From Lachnospiraceae bacterium (GTDB lineage Bacteria > Bacillota > Clostridia > Lachnospirales > Lachnospiraceae): a DNA stretch of 50,672 nt. The DNA lies in NCBI GenBank assembly GCA_022769665.1, contig JALEIR010000023.1:1-50672 (forward strand), given 5' to 3'. The position numbers and the translations under genes were made by a program. This document shows, one piece after another, positions 17,981-25,777 of the stretch. How positions within the stretch are numbered: the first letter of the stretch is position 1; every line of letters starts with the position of its first letter. Below the pieces are notes generated by a model. That model saw nothing but the letters and a program-made list of their open reading frames with translations. It was not told the DNA's origin and did not search any database.

Positions 17981-18000
17981 AAAATCTCTCCCCGGTTCAT

Positions 18001-18053
18001 ACGAAAATCGCCTGAGCGATACGGAATGTGTGCGCTCAGGCGTGTTTTTTTAT
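18001..18053. terminator. Hairpin terminator between MFS gene and GT2 operon
   Basis: CGCCTGAGCG (18009-18018) pairs with CGCTCAGGCG (18033-18042). On the minus strand it is followed by ATTTTCG and would end the MFS transcript; on the plus strand the T tract (TGTTTTTTTAT) is even better, so it may act both ways. Confidence 0.75.
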
Positions 18054-18075
18054 CTGAAAGCAATATATATATATA

Positions 18076-19374
18076 TTATTGAGCTTCCGTCTTTTTCTTT
18101 CCGCCTACCATGAAAATGCTGATAAGCAGGGAAATAATATAGAGTACCAGAGTAAGATACAAAACGGACTGATATCCCACGGGATTTACCATATGACCCT
18201 GTCCGTCATCTGCAAAGGAACCTACATGATTTACAATAAAGGTTGCCACCTGGTTTCCGGTAAGTCCTGCAATGGCCCAGGCAGAAAGCGTAATTCCGTG
18301 AATGGCGCTGATATTCTGCATGCCGTAATGGTCAGACAGTAATGTGGGAACATTGCTGAAGCCGCCGCCGTATCCTGCATTTACAACAAAAAGCAAAATC
18401 AGTACTAATACCATAAAGAAAGTATTATGTCCCATATCAGTGATACCCTGTGTCAGGATAACAAGCCCGGTTGCTGCGATGGACAAAATGAAAATAATCT
18501 TGTAAACGGTGTTTCTGTCCTTCATGGTGTCAGCCCAGGCTGAAAAGCCCAGACGTCCGCCGGCATTGAATACGGCGGTAATGGAGGAGAGAACACCTGC
18601 CATGCCTGCCAGGCCGATACACTTGATAATCATCTTTTCCTGAGAAATCAGTGCCAGACCACAGGTAATATTCAGATAAAACATCAACCAGATGCCGATG
18701 AAAACAACAGGCTTTGTCTTAATGACATCGATAGCTCTTGCGCCCTTTTCCTGAGTGGCGGGTTCATGCCAGCCCTCGGGTTTGGCAAGAAGCAGATGAC
18801 CCACAAACATCATGACAAAGTATACACACGCCAGAATCAGGAACATTTTGTATATACCGCCCTCTCCCAGGGAATTCAGCATAGCCTGCATGATTGGGCT
18901 GGCGATTGCCTTAGCAGCGCCGAAACCTGCAACAGCAAGACCGGTAGCAAGACCCTTGCGGTCCTGAAACCAAAGCATCAGAGTCTTAACGGGAGACAGA
19001 TAGCCGGTTCCCAGTCCGATACCCATAATAAAGCCGTAACATACATAGATACCGATTAACGATATCAGACTTCCTCTGTGTGCGCCGCCGTACCAGATGA
19101 AAAAGCCGGTACCTGCCATGCCTGCTGCAAAGCAGATAGCTGCAATCAGAGAGGAACGATGAATATCCTTTTCCACTACATTGCCCAGAAAAGCAGCAGA
19201 CATGCCAAGGAAAAAGATGGCAAAGCTGAAAGCCCATTCCGTTGCACTTTTGGAAAAGCCGATATAGTCTGCGATTTCCTGGCTGAAGATAGACCAGCAA
19301 TATACCGTACCGATACTGCAGTGGAGAAGAAGTGCGGGAATTGCCGCACGAATCCATTTGTTTTGAATCTTCAT
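18076..19374 (-). CDS. Major facilitator transporter, OFA (oxalate/formate antiporter) family
   Basis: A 432-residue, 12-helix MFS carrier. The N-terminal segment LLLHCSIGTVYCWSIFSQEI and the GIGLGTGYLSPVKTLMLWFQ region are typical of the OFA subfamily, which includes the oxalate/formate exchanger and many carriers of unknown substrate. An upstream ATG at 19380 lies only one base from GAGGGT, so ATG 19374 with 7-base spacing is chosen. Monocistronic, with a hairpin downstream and a 14-base AT dinucleotide run beside the stop. No oxalate or formate enzymes are near, so the carried anion is unknown. Confidence 0.88.
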   Translation of the reverse strand: MKIQNKWIRAAIPALLLHCSIGTVYCWSIFSQEIADYIGFSKSATEWAFSFAIFFLGMSAAFLGNVVEKDIHRSSLIAAICFAAGMAGTGFFIWYGGAHRGSLISLIGIYVCYGFIMGIGLGTGYLSPVKTLMLWFQDRKGLATGLAVAGFGAAKAIASPIMQAMLNSLGEGGIYKMFLILACVYFVMMFVGHLLLAKPEGWHEPATQEKGARAIDVIKTKPVVFIGIWLMFYLNITCGLALISQEKMIIKCIGLAGMAGVLSSITAVFNAGGRLGFSAWADTMKDRNTVYKIIFILSIAATGLVILTQGITDMGHNTFFMVLVLILLFVVNAGYGGGFSNVPTLLSDHYGMQNISAIHGITLSAWAIAGLTGNQVATFIVNHVGSFADDGQGHMVNPVGYQSVLYLTLVLYIISLLISIFMVGGKKKTEAQ

Positions 19375-19490
19375 TTTCATACCCTCATTTCATTATTTTG
19401 GTTTCTGTTTTGCTTATATGTGGTGAAACCCTTCTTATCATACGACTTTTTCTTACAAAAAGCAAGTTTAGACGCCCACAAACTGATACT

Positions 19491-19519
19491 TTTCAGGAAC
19501 ATTCTCCACATGCTATAAT
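19491..19519 (+). promoter_or_regulatory. Predicted extended -10 promoter of the DUF1576 gene
   Basis: TATAAT preceded by TGC (extended -10), with a weak -35 TTTCAG at 17-base spacing. The start codon lies 80 bases past the -10, leaving a leader that contains a direct repeat. Confidence 0.6.
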
Positions 19520-19534
19520 AATGAGCACATGGGA

Positions 19535-19581
19535 AAACCATGCGACGCTGTATAGGTAACATAAGAAACCAATCGACGCTG
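19535..19581 (+). repeat. Imperfect 16-bp direct repeat in the DUF1576 leader
   Basis: AAACCATGCGACGCTG (19535-19550) and AAACCAATCGACGCTG (19566-19581) match at 14 of 16 positions with a 31-base period, about three helical turns. They lie in the predicted transcribed leader. A protein-binding pair or RNA element are both possible. Confidence 0.6.
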
Positions 19582-19599
19582 AAGTATGTAAGGAGAACA

Positions 19600-20892
19600 A
19601 TGAAAAAAGAGAATGTATTGAAGTATCTTGTCAATTTTTCCATTGTCGTTTTGATGGGAGCCGCTTTTCTGTGTGACAATCCAAGGGACATTTTGCAAGG
19701 GATGAAAGATATTTTGTTGTCCCGAAATGCACTGATTACGGATTTTTTTGTCATTGGAGGGATGGGGGCGGCGTTTTTTAACACAGCTCTTGTTCTGGCA
19801 GTGTGCGAAGTGTTGATTCTGGTGGAGAAGATTCCGTTCACGGGACCGACTATGGCAGCGCTGTTCATCAATGCGGGATATGGACTGTGGGGAAAAAATC
19901 CGTTGAATATTCTGCCTATCCTGTTTGGTGTCTGGGTTTATGCCGTAGCTCATCGTGTGAGGTTGGGGAGACATATCTATACAGCACTTTTCGGCACATG
20001 TCTGGCGCCCTTTGTGACGGAGCTGTGTTATCTGCTTCCCGTTCCCGCACCACTCAGGATTGTCATTGCTGTGACAGTTGGAGTTATCATGGGATTCCTG
20101 TTGCCGCCTCTTTCCATGCATACTCCCTCTATGCACATGGGATATAATCTGTTCAATGTGGGATTTTCGGCCGGAGTTCTGGCTTTTGTGACCATGTGCG
20201 TATTGAAATCCCTGGGGATAGAGAGTGAATCTGTCCTGATTTGGCAGAGTGGCCGTCCGCCCCAAATTGCAGCAGTGCTGTACCTGTTCTTCCTGATTGT
20301 CTTCCTGGCAGGATTTTGGTACAGTGACCGGAAATTGGATGGGCTTAAAAAGCTGCTTCGCAGACCGGGACGCGCGGTGGCGGATTTTGTGTTGATGGAC
20401 GGGGCAGGCCCAACGATGATGAACATGGGGCTTGTGGGGATGGTTTGTACCACTTACATCTTGCTCATAGGAGGAGATTTTTCCGGCCCGGTGATAGGGG
20501 CTGTTCTGATGGCTTTCGGATTTGCGGCATTCGGTGCACATGTGAGAAATTATCCGCCGGTGCTGCTGGGCGTATATTTGTTTACATTTTTAAGCAGATA
20601 CGAGCCTGTTACGCCCGGTATACAGCTGGCTGCCATATTTGGTATTGGTCTTTCGCCCATTGCGGGTCAGTTTGGTCCTCTTGCCGGCATTCTGGCGGGA
20701 ATGCTGCATTCCGCCATTGTCATGTGCACGGCAGGAATGTACGGAGGGCTGAATCTTTACAACAACGGTTTCAGTGCGGGGTGGGTCGCCATATTTATGA
20801 TTCCGACATTGGAAAGCTTTATGAAGCGTTTTGAAACCGGAAAACAAAAAAGAGAAAAGAGGAAGGAAGGAAAGAACGGACATGATGCATAA
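19600..20892 (+). CDS. DUF1576 multi-pass membrane protein
   Basis: A 430-residue, very hydrophobic protein with about 11 helices that I assign to DUF1576. Its two halves look related: MHMGYNLFNVGFSAGVLAF and GGLNLYNNGFSAGWVAIF each contain Y/N-N-x-F-N/S-x-GFSAG, suggesting an internal duplication as in many transporters. HTPSMHMGYN and GPLAGILAGMLHSAIV are other conserved-looking segments. Start ATG 19600 has AAGGAG at 5-base spacing; an upstream in-frame start lies before any ribosome site. Function is unknown; transport is likely. The next gene overlaps its 3' end. Confidence 0.85.
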   Translation: MKKENVLKYLVNFSIVVLMGAAFLCDNPRDILQGMKDILLSRNALITDFFVIGGMGAAFFNTALVLAVCEVLILVEKIPFTGPTMAALFINAGYGLWGKNPLNILPILFGVWVYAVAHRVRLGRHIYTALFGTCLAPFVTELCYLLPVPAPLRIVIAVTVGVIMGFLLPPLSMHTPSMHMGYNLFNVGFSAGVLAFVTMCVLKSLGIESESVLIWQSGRPPQIAAVLYLFFLIVFLAGFWYSDRKLDGLKKLLRRPGRAVADFVLMDGAGPTMMNMGLVGMVCTTYILLIGGDFSGPVIGAVLMAFGFAAFGAHVRNYPPVLLGVYLFTFLSRYEPVTPGIQLAAIFGIGLSPIAGQFGPLAGILAGMLHSAIVMCTAGMYGGLNLYNNGFSAGWVAIFMIPTLESFMKRFETGKQKREKRKEGKNGHDA

Positions 20893-21235
20893 TGAAAAGA
20901 AACTGGCAAATATTGTGGAGGAGCTGACGATGTTTTTCTTTGCCATAGGAGCCACGGATGTCCGTTCTTCCATACAAATGAAGGACGGTCGCGGCAGAAT
21001 TGACTTCGATGCGGATTATAAGGCGGAGTATGAGGAAAAATTGAGTTCTCTGGAGAAATATCTGAATGAACCGAAGAATGAAGGGTTGGAGGATTTTTAC
21101 TGGGAACTTGCCGGCTCCGGAGATCCGGGGGAGACAAGCCAGCTTCTTTTAGTGGGCATGATGATTGATAAAGCAGAAATCAAGATAGATGAAAATCGTG
21201 TAAAAATTATTCTATATAAGGAACTGGGCCCATAA
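20882..21235 (+). CDS. Small soluble protein coupled to DUF1576 gene
   Basis: A 117-residue acidic protein that I do not recognise. It has no signal or membrane segment. The N-terminal half (ANIVEELTMFFFAIGATDVRSSIQ) looks like a helix followed by beta strands (MKDGRGRIDFDADY), and the C-terminal half ends in strands (DKAEIKIDENRVKIILYKE), suggesting an alpha/beta fold. Start ATG 20882 (or 20885) lies after GGAAGGAAGG and overlaps the DUF1576 gene by 11 bases, so the two are coupled and probably work together. A strong terminator follows. Confidence 0.8.
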   Translation: MMHNEKKLANIVEELTMFFFAIGATDVRSSIQMKDGRGRIDFDADYKAEYEEKLSSLEKYLNEPKNEGLEDFYWELAGSGDPGETSQLLLVGMMIDKAEIKIDENRVKIILYKELGP

Positions 21236-21280
21236 ATAAAAAAGATAGTTCAAAAATTGGAAAGAACAAAACATCAATTC

Positions 21281-21320
21281 GGCAGAGGCATATTTATCGG
21301 TAATAAGCCTCTGCCTTTTA
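21281..21320 (+). terminator. Intrinsic terminator after the DUF1576 pair
   Basis: GGCAGAGGC pairs perfectly with GCCTCTGCC across a 17-base loop, followed by TTTTATATT. It separates the DUF1576 operon from leuA. Confidence 0.88.
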
Positions 21321-21355
21321 TATTAGTCGAATTTTACATTAAATTAAATCAATTA

Positions 21356-21402
21356 ATATCATATAAAAAATCATTGATATGCATATTGATGTATGTTAAT
21401 AT
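21356..21402 (+). promoter_or_regulatory. Promoter of the leuA-HTH gene with overlapping palindromes
   Basis: -35 TTGATA (21374-21379) and -10 TAATAT (21397-21402) at 17-base spacing. The 10-base palindrome ATATGCATAT (21377-21386) begins inside the -35 and fills the spacer, and ATATCAT (21356-21362) upstream mirrors TGATAT at 21375. The leader to the ATG is only about 35 bases, and no T-box or leucine attenuator is seen, so control at this site by a DNA-binding protein is plausible. Confidence 0.6.
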
Positions 21403-21443
21403 AGTGCAATCGAACAATACAGAAAAGAAAGGTTGAAATAGAA

Positions 21444-23444
21444 ATGAACAGCAAAGCAATTAAGGAAAAATACGGGAAAACGTATCATATGCCCCCGGAG
21501 GTTACATACGACTGGGTAAAAAAGGATTGCATTGAAAAGGCACCTATCTGGTGCAGTGTGGATCTGAGGGACGGAAATCAGGCCTTGATTGATCCCATGA
21601 GCCTTGAGGATAAATTGGAGTTTTTTAAGCTGCTGGTGGAAATCGGATTTAAAGAGATTGAGGTGGGATTTCCTGCTTCTTCCGATACAGAATATAATTT
21701 TATCCGCGCTTTGATTGAGCGGAATATGATACCTGATGATGTAACGATTCAGGTTCTGACCCAGGCGAGAGAACATATTATCAAAAAGACTTTTGATGCG
21801 GTAAAGGGAGCCCCCCATGCTGTTGTACATTTGTACAATTCTACCTCAGTGGAGCAGAGGGAGCAGGTATTTAAAAAAGATAAGGAAGCCATTAAGAAGC
21901 TGGCTGTTGACGGAGCGACCCTGTTAAAGAAAATGGCAGAGGAGACGGAGGGCAATTTTACCTTTGAGTACAGTCCCGAGAGCTTTTCCCAGACGGAGGT
22001 GGATTATGCCCTTGAGGTCTGCAATGCGGTTCTGGATGTATGGAAGCCGGATGAAGAACACAAGGCGATTATCAATCTGCCCACAACGGTGCAGGTGGCA
22101 ATGCCCCATGTGTTTGCTTCCCAGGTGGAATATATGCATAAACACTTGAAATACAGAAAAGATGTGGTTTTAAGCGTTCATCCTCACAACGACAGAGGCT
22201 GCGGTGTCAGCGATGCGGAGTTCGGCATTCTGGCGGGTGCGGACCGCGTGGAAGGAACGCTGTTCGGAAACGGAGAGCGTACAGGTAATGTTGATATTGT
22301 TACCGTTGCCATCAATATGATGTGCCACGGCGTGGACAGCGGGCTGGATTTCAGTCATATCATGAAAATAAGAGAAGCCTACGAGCATTTTACAGGTATG
22401 AAGGTGCACGAGAGAACTCCTTATGCGGGAGATTTGGTGTTTACCGCGTTCTCAGGTTCTCATCAGGATGCCATCAGTAAAGGTATGACCTGGTTAAAGG
22501 AAGGAAAGAGCGGCAAGCGTTGGGATGTACCTTATCTGCCCATCGACCCCGCGGATGTGGGAAGAGAGTATGAATCGGATGTTATCCGTATCAACAGCGT
22601 GTCCGGCAAGGGTGGCGTTGCCTTTGTTCTGAAGCAGCAGTTTGGTTTCTCTCTGCCTGCGGCTATGAAGGAGGAGGTAGGATACCTGATTAAGGGTGTC
22701 TCCGATAAGCGCCATCAGGAGCTTCTTCCGGCAGAAATCTTCGCAATTTTTGAAGAAAATTATATCAGTCCCAGAAATGTATTCCGTATTCCGGAGTGTC
22801 ATTTCAGGCAGGAAAAAGGAATTCAGGCGGAAGTGACCATTGAGCAGAACGGTACTTCCAGAGTGATTAAGACCTCCGGAAACGGACGCCTGGATGCCGT
22901 GAGCAATGCAATCAAGACTTTCTTCGGCATGAGCTACGAACTGTCCGTATACGAGGAACATGCTATTTCCAAGGGTTCCAGTTCCAAAGCCGCAGCCTAT
23001 GTGGGTGTGATGCATGACAATACACTTTACTGGGGTGTGGGTGTGGATGAGGATATTATTAAGGCATCCATCGCTGCCCTTACGGCAGCCGCAAACAAGC
23101 TGGCAGCACAGCAGCACATCACTTCCGGCAGAGAAGAACGTATTGTGGAGATAATCAGTTATATTCAGAGCGATTACAAGAATGTTACTTTAGAGACTCT
23201 CTCCGACACCTTCCATCTTTCCAAGCCTTATCTTTCCAAATATATCAAGGAAAAGGCCGGCATGACTTTTCAGGAGGTTGTCAAGGAGGAGCGCATGAAG
23301 AAAGCCCGCGCGCTGCTTCGGGAGACCAATCAGACAGTGGAGACCATCGCTGCGGAGGTGGGCTATGAGAACGTGGAGCATTTCAACAGATTGTTCAAGA
23401 AGAGCTACGGAATTACGCCGGTACAGTATAGAAAGCAGGGTTAA
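21444..23444 (+). CDS. leuA: 2-isopropylmalate synthase fused to AraC-type DNA-binding domain
   Basis: First committed step of leucine synthesis: acetyl-CoA plus 2-oxoisovalerate to 2-isopropylmalate. Residues ~30-310 form the DRE-TIM barrel with DLRDGNQAL (Asp40 metal ligand), HPHNDRGCG (His246, His248) and GNGERTGNVD. A linker and the leucine-sensing regulatory domain follow (about 435-555). Residues ~563-666 are a complete AraC/XylS double helix-turn-helix: LETLSDTFHLSKPYLSKYIK, then VETIAAEVGYENVEHFNRLF and the closing GITPVQYRKQ. Normal enzymes of this type end near residue 560. The frame is open with no stop or shift at the junction. Ribosome site GAAAGG lies 13 bases before ATG. It has its own promoter and no other leu genes adjacent. 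Confidence 0.93.
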   Translation: MNSKAIKEKYGKTYHMPPEVTYDWVKKDCIEKAPIWCSVDLRDGNQALIDPMSLEDKLEFFKLLVEIGFKEIEVGFPASSDTEYNFIRALIERNMIPDDVTIQVLTQAREHIIKKTFDAVKGAPHAVVHLYNSTSVEQREQVFKKDKEAIKKLAVDGATLLKKMAEETEGNFTFEYSPESFSQTEVDYALEVCNAVLDVWKPDEEHKAIINLPTTVQVAMPHVFASQVEYMHKHLKYRKDVVLSVHPHNDRGCGVSDAEFGILAGADRVEGTLFGNGERTGNVDIVTVAINMMCHGVDSGLDFSHIMKIREAYEHFTGMKVHERTPYAGDLVFTAFSGSHQDAISKGMTWLKEGKSGKRWDVPYLPIDPADVGREYESDVIRINSVSGKGGVAFVLKQQFGFSLPAAMKEEVGYLIKGVSDKRHQELLPAEIFAIFEENYISPRNVFRIPECHFRQEKGIQAEVTIEQNGTSRVIKTSGNGRLDAVSNAIKTFFGMSYELSVYEEHAISKGSSSKAAAYVGVMHDNTLYWGVGVDEDIIKASIAALTAAANKLAAQQHITSGREERIVEIISYIQSDYKNVTLETLSDTFHLSKPYLSKYIKEKAGMTFQEVVKEERMKKARALLRETNQTVETIAAEVGYENVEHFNRLFKKSYGITPVQYRKQG

Positions 23445-23445
23445 C

Positions 23446-24429
23446 TTACTTTTCGGGGTATAACCAGCCGGCATATTCCAAAATAGACTGATTTTCCGCT
23501 TTTTTGTCGGATTTTTGCATCTGTTTCCTGTATTCTCTTGGAGATACCTGCATAATTTTGACAAAATAACGGTTAAAACTGGAGACGGAATGAAAGCCTA
23601 CCGTCTCTGAGATATTCAGTACGGAATCCTCCGTGCTCCGCAGCAGATTACAGGCTTTTGTTATTCTGGTATTGTTTACAAAATCCAGAGGGGAAGTACC
23701 CATAATGTCATGAAAAACCCGGCGAAAATGGGTGGGGCTCCAGTGACAGAGGTCCGCAAGATACTCGATTGTAAACTGACTGCTGTAATTTTCTTCTATA
23801 AAATCCAGGGCGGGAGCGATGACCAGCGCGTTGTCGTTTTCCGCCTCTTTTTCTTTTTTTGACAAAGTCGGAGCATTTTCAGTGTTTCCTCCAATTTTCT
23901 CAAGGGTAAGAATTCGTACAATCTCAATGTACAGAGACAAAAGCAAGCCCTTTGCGCTGAGCTGATAACTTGGTTTTTGTTCTTCCAGTTCCCGGATAAT
24001 CGAAATGACAAGCTGATAAATCTGAGGGTATGTTTCCCGATTAAAAATAACCTGAAGATTATGGGAAGCATACATGGACAAATCAAAATTCTTCCATGTG
24101 GTAGGAAGCATATTGCGAAACAGTTCCTGGGGATCCAGAAAGATATAGGACCAGTGGCTTTCCGTTCCGGGGGTACTGTAGGTCGTATGGGGAACATTTT
24201 TTGGAATGACGGTTACGTCACCTTCTTTAAAAGGAGCAGGTTCGCCAAAGATTTCCAGACAGCCGCTGTCGGAATGACAAATACCGATTTCCAGACAATT
24301 GTGAAAATGAAGCCTTCCGCTGGGAACATCTGAGATTTTCCAATAATCACCCGACAAAAGCAGTACGGGAAAATGCAAAGGAAGATAATAGTTTCTGTAT
24401 TCTGTTATTACACTTTTTGATTTAGCCAT
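23446..24429 (-). CDS. AraC-family transcriptional regulator with N-terminal cupin
   Basis: A 327-residue regulator. The N-terminal half is a cupin-type sensor (LHFHNCLEIGICHSDSGCLE, GDVTVIPKNVPHTTYS at about 35-85); the C-terminal ~100 residues hold two helix-turn-helix units (IEYLADLCHWSPTHFRRVF; ISETVGFHSVSSFNRYFVK) and the closing motif SPREYRKQM. GGGAGG precedes the ATG. The gene diverges from the pectin-sugar transport operon and is the obvious candidate for its regulator. Its stop is one base from the leuA-fusion stop, so these two convergent genes share no terminator that I can see. Confidence 0.92.
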   Translation of the reverse strand: MAKSKSVITEYRNYYLPLHFPVLLLSGDYWKISDVPSGRLHFHNCLEIGICHSDSGCLEIFGEPAPFKEGDVTVIPKNVPHTTYSTPGTESHWSYIFLDPQELFRNMLPTTWKNFDLSMYASHNLQVIFNRETYPQIYQLVISIIRELEEQKPSYQLSAKGLLLSLYIEIVRILTLEKIGGNTENAPTLSKKEKEAENDNALVIAPALDFIEENYSSQFTIEYLADLCHWSPTHFRRVFHDIMGTSPLDFVNNTRITKACNLLRSTEDSVLNISETVGFHSVSSFNRYFVKIMQVSPREYRKQMQKSDKKAENQSILEYAGWLYPEK

Positions 24430-24478
24430 GAGAACCTCCCTTTGACGAAATGGCGTTTCTTTTTCCTCTCATATACTA

Positions 24479-24507
24479 TATATAGCAAGCAAATCGAACA
24501 AAATCAA
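24479..24507 (-). promoter_or_regulatory. Predicted promoter of the AraC regulator
   Basis: On the minus strand, TTGATT (24507-24502) and TATATA (24484-24479) at 17-base spacing, 50 bases from the regulator start. Confidence 0.55.
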
Positions 24508-24641
24508 CCATAATCTTTCGAATATTTCTTTTTTTACCTCCATTTTTTATCCAAAATCTTTTGCAAAATTCTCAAACAAGGAGAAAGAATAGTTTATTCT
24601 GCTCATAAAAGCGGTACTTTTCAGCCCAAAATCGGTCATAA

Positions 24642-24690
24642 ATGCAAATCTCCGAAAAACGAACATAGTTATTAATGGTCGAATTTGCAT
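24642..24690. repeat. Inverted repeat ATGCAAAT ... ATTTGCAT
   Basis: Perfect 8-base arms at 24642-24649 and 24683-24690, centred 41 bases apart (close to four helical turns), upstream of the sugar operon. A possible paired operator for the divergent AraC regulator. Confidence 0.5.
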
Positions 24691-24809
24691 AGTTTTTATA
24701 GCATATTGATTAGAAATCACCGTCGAAGTGTATGATAATGTCCTTAGATAAGCACGAAATATGTACAATTTGACGAAACATTCCACAACAAGCATGGAGG
24801 AGGATGAAT

Positions 24810-25763
24810 ATGGCAAAGAAAAGTGATGCCAATAAGGTGGTAGTAAGAACAAAAACTACCTGGAAACATGCATTGAAGAGAGACTGGCAGCTGTATCTGC
24901 TTTTACTGTTTCCTCTGGCTATGGTATTTATCTTCAACTATGCTGCCTACCCCGGACTGAGAATGGTATTTATGGACTACAAACCGGCCAAGGGTTATGA
25001 CGGCAGTGAGTGGGTCGGGTTGGCTACCTTTGTTAAGATATTTAAGGATGCTGATTTCCACAGGGCATTGAAAAGCTCCCTTGCTTTTAATCTGTTGGAT
25101 TTGATTATCGGATTTCCGATGCCCATTATTCTGGCACTTATGCTGAATGAGCTTCGTTATCCCAAATTCAAGAAAGTAACGCAGACCATTCTTTATCTGC
25201 CGCACTTCCTTTCCTGGGTTATCATCGGTTCCGTTGCTTATACCATGTTCCGTACCAGCAGCGGTCTGGTAAATATCGCTTTGATGAACGCAGGAGTGAT
25301 TGAACAGGGAATTAACTTCCTGGGTGAGAAATGGCACTGGGCGGTGACTTATCTGCTGGTAGGTGTCTGGCAGGGAATGGGCTGGGGAACCATTATTTAC
25401 CTGGCGGCAATTACCGGAATCAGCGGAGAGCTTTATGAAGCGGCAATGATTGACGGCGCAGGGCGCTGGAAGAGAATGTGGCATATTACCCTTCCCGGCA
25501 TCAAAAGTACGATAGTAACGTTACTGATTATGAACTTGGGACGTATCATGGGAAGTAACTTTGAAAGACTTGACCAGTTCGGAAATACGCAGGTAAGAGA
25601 CTTCCAGTATCAGCTGGCTATCTACATATACGACAAGGGCTTGTCGGGAGGCAAATACAGTATGGCTACAGCGGTTGGTTTGTTCCAGTCGGTTGTGGGA
25701 TTGATTCTGGTGTTGCTGGCAGACAAGGTTGCCAAGAAGCTTGGCGAAGACGGATTGCTGTAA
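24810..25763 (+). CDS. Sugar ABC transporter permease, LplB/YteP type
   Basis: A 317-residue inner-membrane permease with six helices. The inner-membrane signature EAAMIDGAGRWKRMWHITLPGI (shortened here to its core) is the EAA loop that docks the ATPase. N-terminal WQLYLLLLFPLAMVFIFNY and the G-x-F-x-YAAYPG region match the LplB family. ATG 24810 is 6 bases after GGAGGAGG; an ATG at 24804 abuts the site. No ATPase gene is in the operon; such systems usually borrow a shared MsmX-type ATPase. Related Bacillus transporters import rhamnogalacturonan oligosaccharides. Confidence 0.9.
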   Translation: MAKKSDANKVVVRTKTTWKHALKRDWQLYLLLLFPLAMVFIFNYAAYPGLRMVFMDYKPAKGYDGSEWVGLATFVKIFKDADFHRALKSSLAFNLLDLIIGFPMPIILALMLNELRYPKFKKVTQTILYLPHFLSWVIIGSVAYTMFRTSSGLVNIALMNAGVIEQGINFLGEKWHWAVTYLLVGVWQGMGWGTIIYLAAITGISGELYEAAMIDGAGRWKRMWHITLPGIKSTIVTLLIMNLGRIMGSNFERLDQFGNTQVRDFQYQLAIYIYDKGLSGGKYSMATAVGLFQSVVGLILVLLADKVAKKLGEDGLL

Positions 25764-25777
25764 GGAGGTGAAGGTGA

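Larger units (their letters stand above)
24430..24809. other. Divergent control region between AraC regulator and sugar operon
   Basis: About 380 AT-rich bases without a gene. It holds a good minus-strand promoter for the regulator, an ATGCAAAT/ATTTGCAT inverted repeat, and near the operon only a poor promoter candidate: TTGATT (24704-24709) with TATGAT at 19-base spacing. A weak core promoter is usual where an AraC activator is needed. No consensus cre site for CcpA was found by eye. Confidence 0.6.

Noticed and set aside
18063..18076. AT dinucleotide run beside the MFS gene stop
   Set aside because: Simple sequence without supporting context; noted only as a low-complexity stretch.
19513..20541. 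Long minus-strand open frame (342 codons) opposite the DUF1576 gene
   Set aside because: Composition rich in His, Gln, Ser and Cys with no recognisable domain; it is a shadow of the real plus-strand gene.
21236..21443. Search for a T-box or leucine leader peptide before leuA
   Set aside because: No TGGnACCGCG-type core, no leucine-codon-rich short frame and a leader of only about 35 bases; the hairpin present terminates the preceding operon.
22900..23444. Possibility that the AraC domain is a separate gene or an assembly join after leuA
   Set aside because: The frame is continuous, codon use does not change at the junction, and no start codon with a ribosome site is seen at the boundary.
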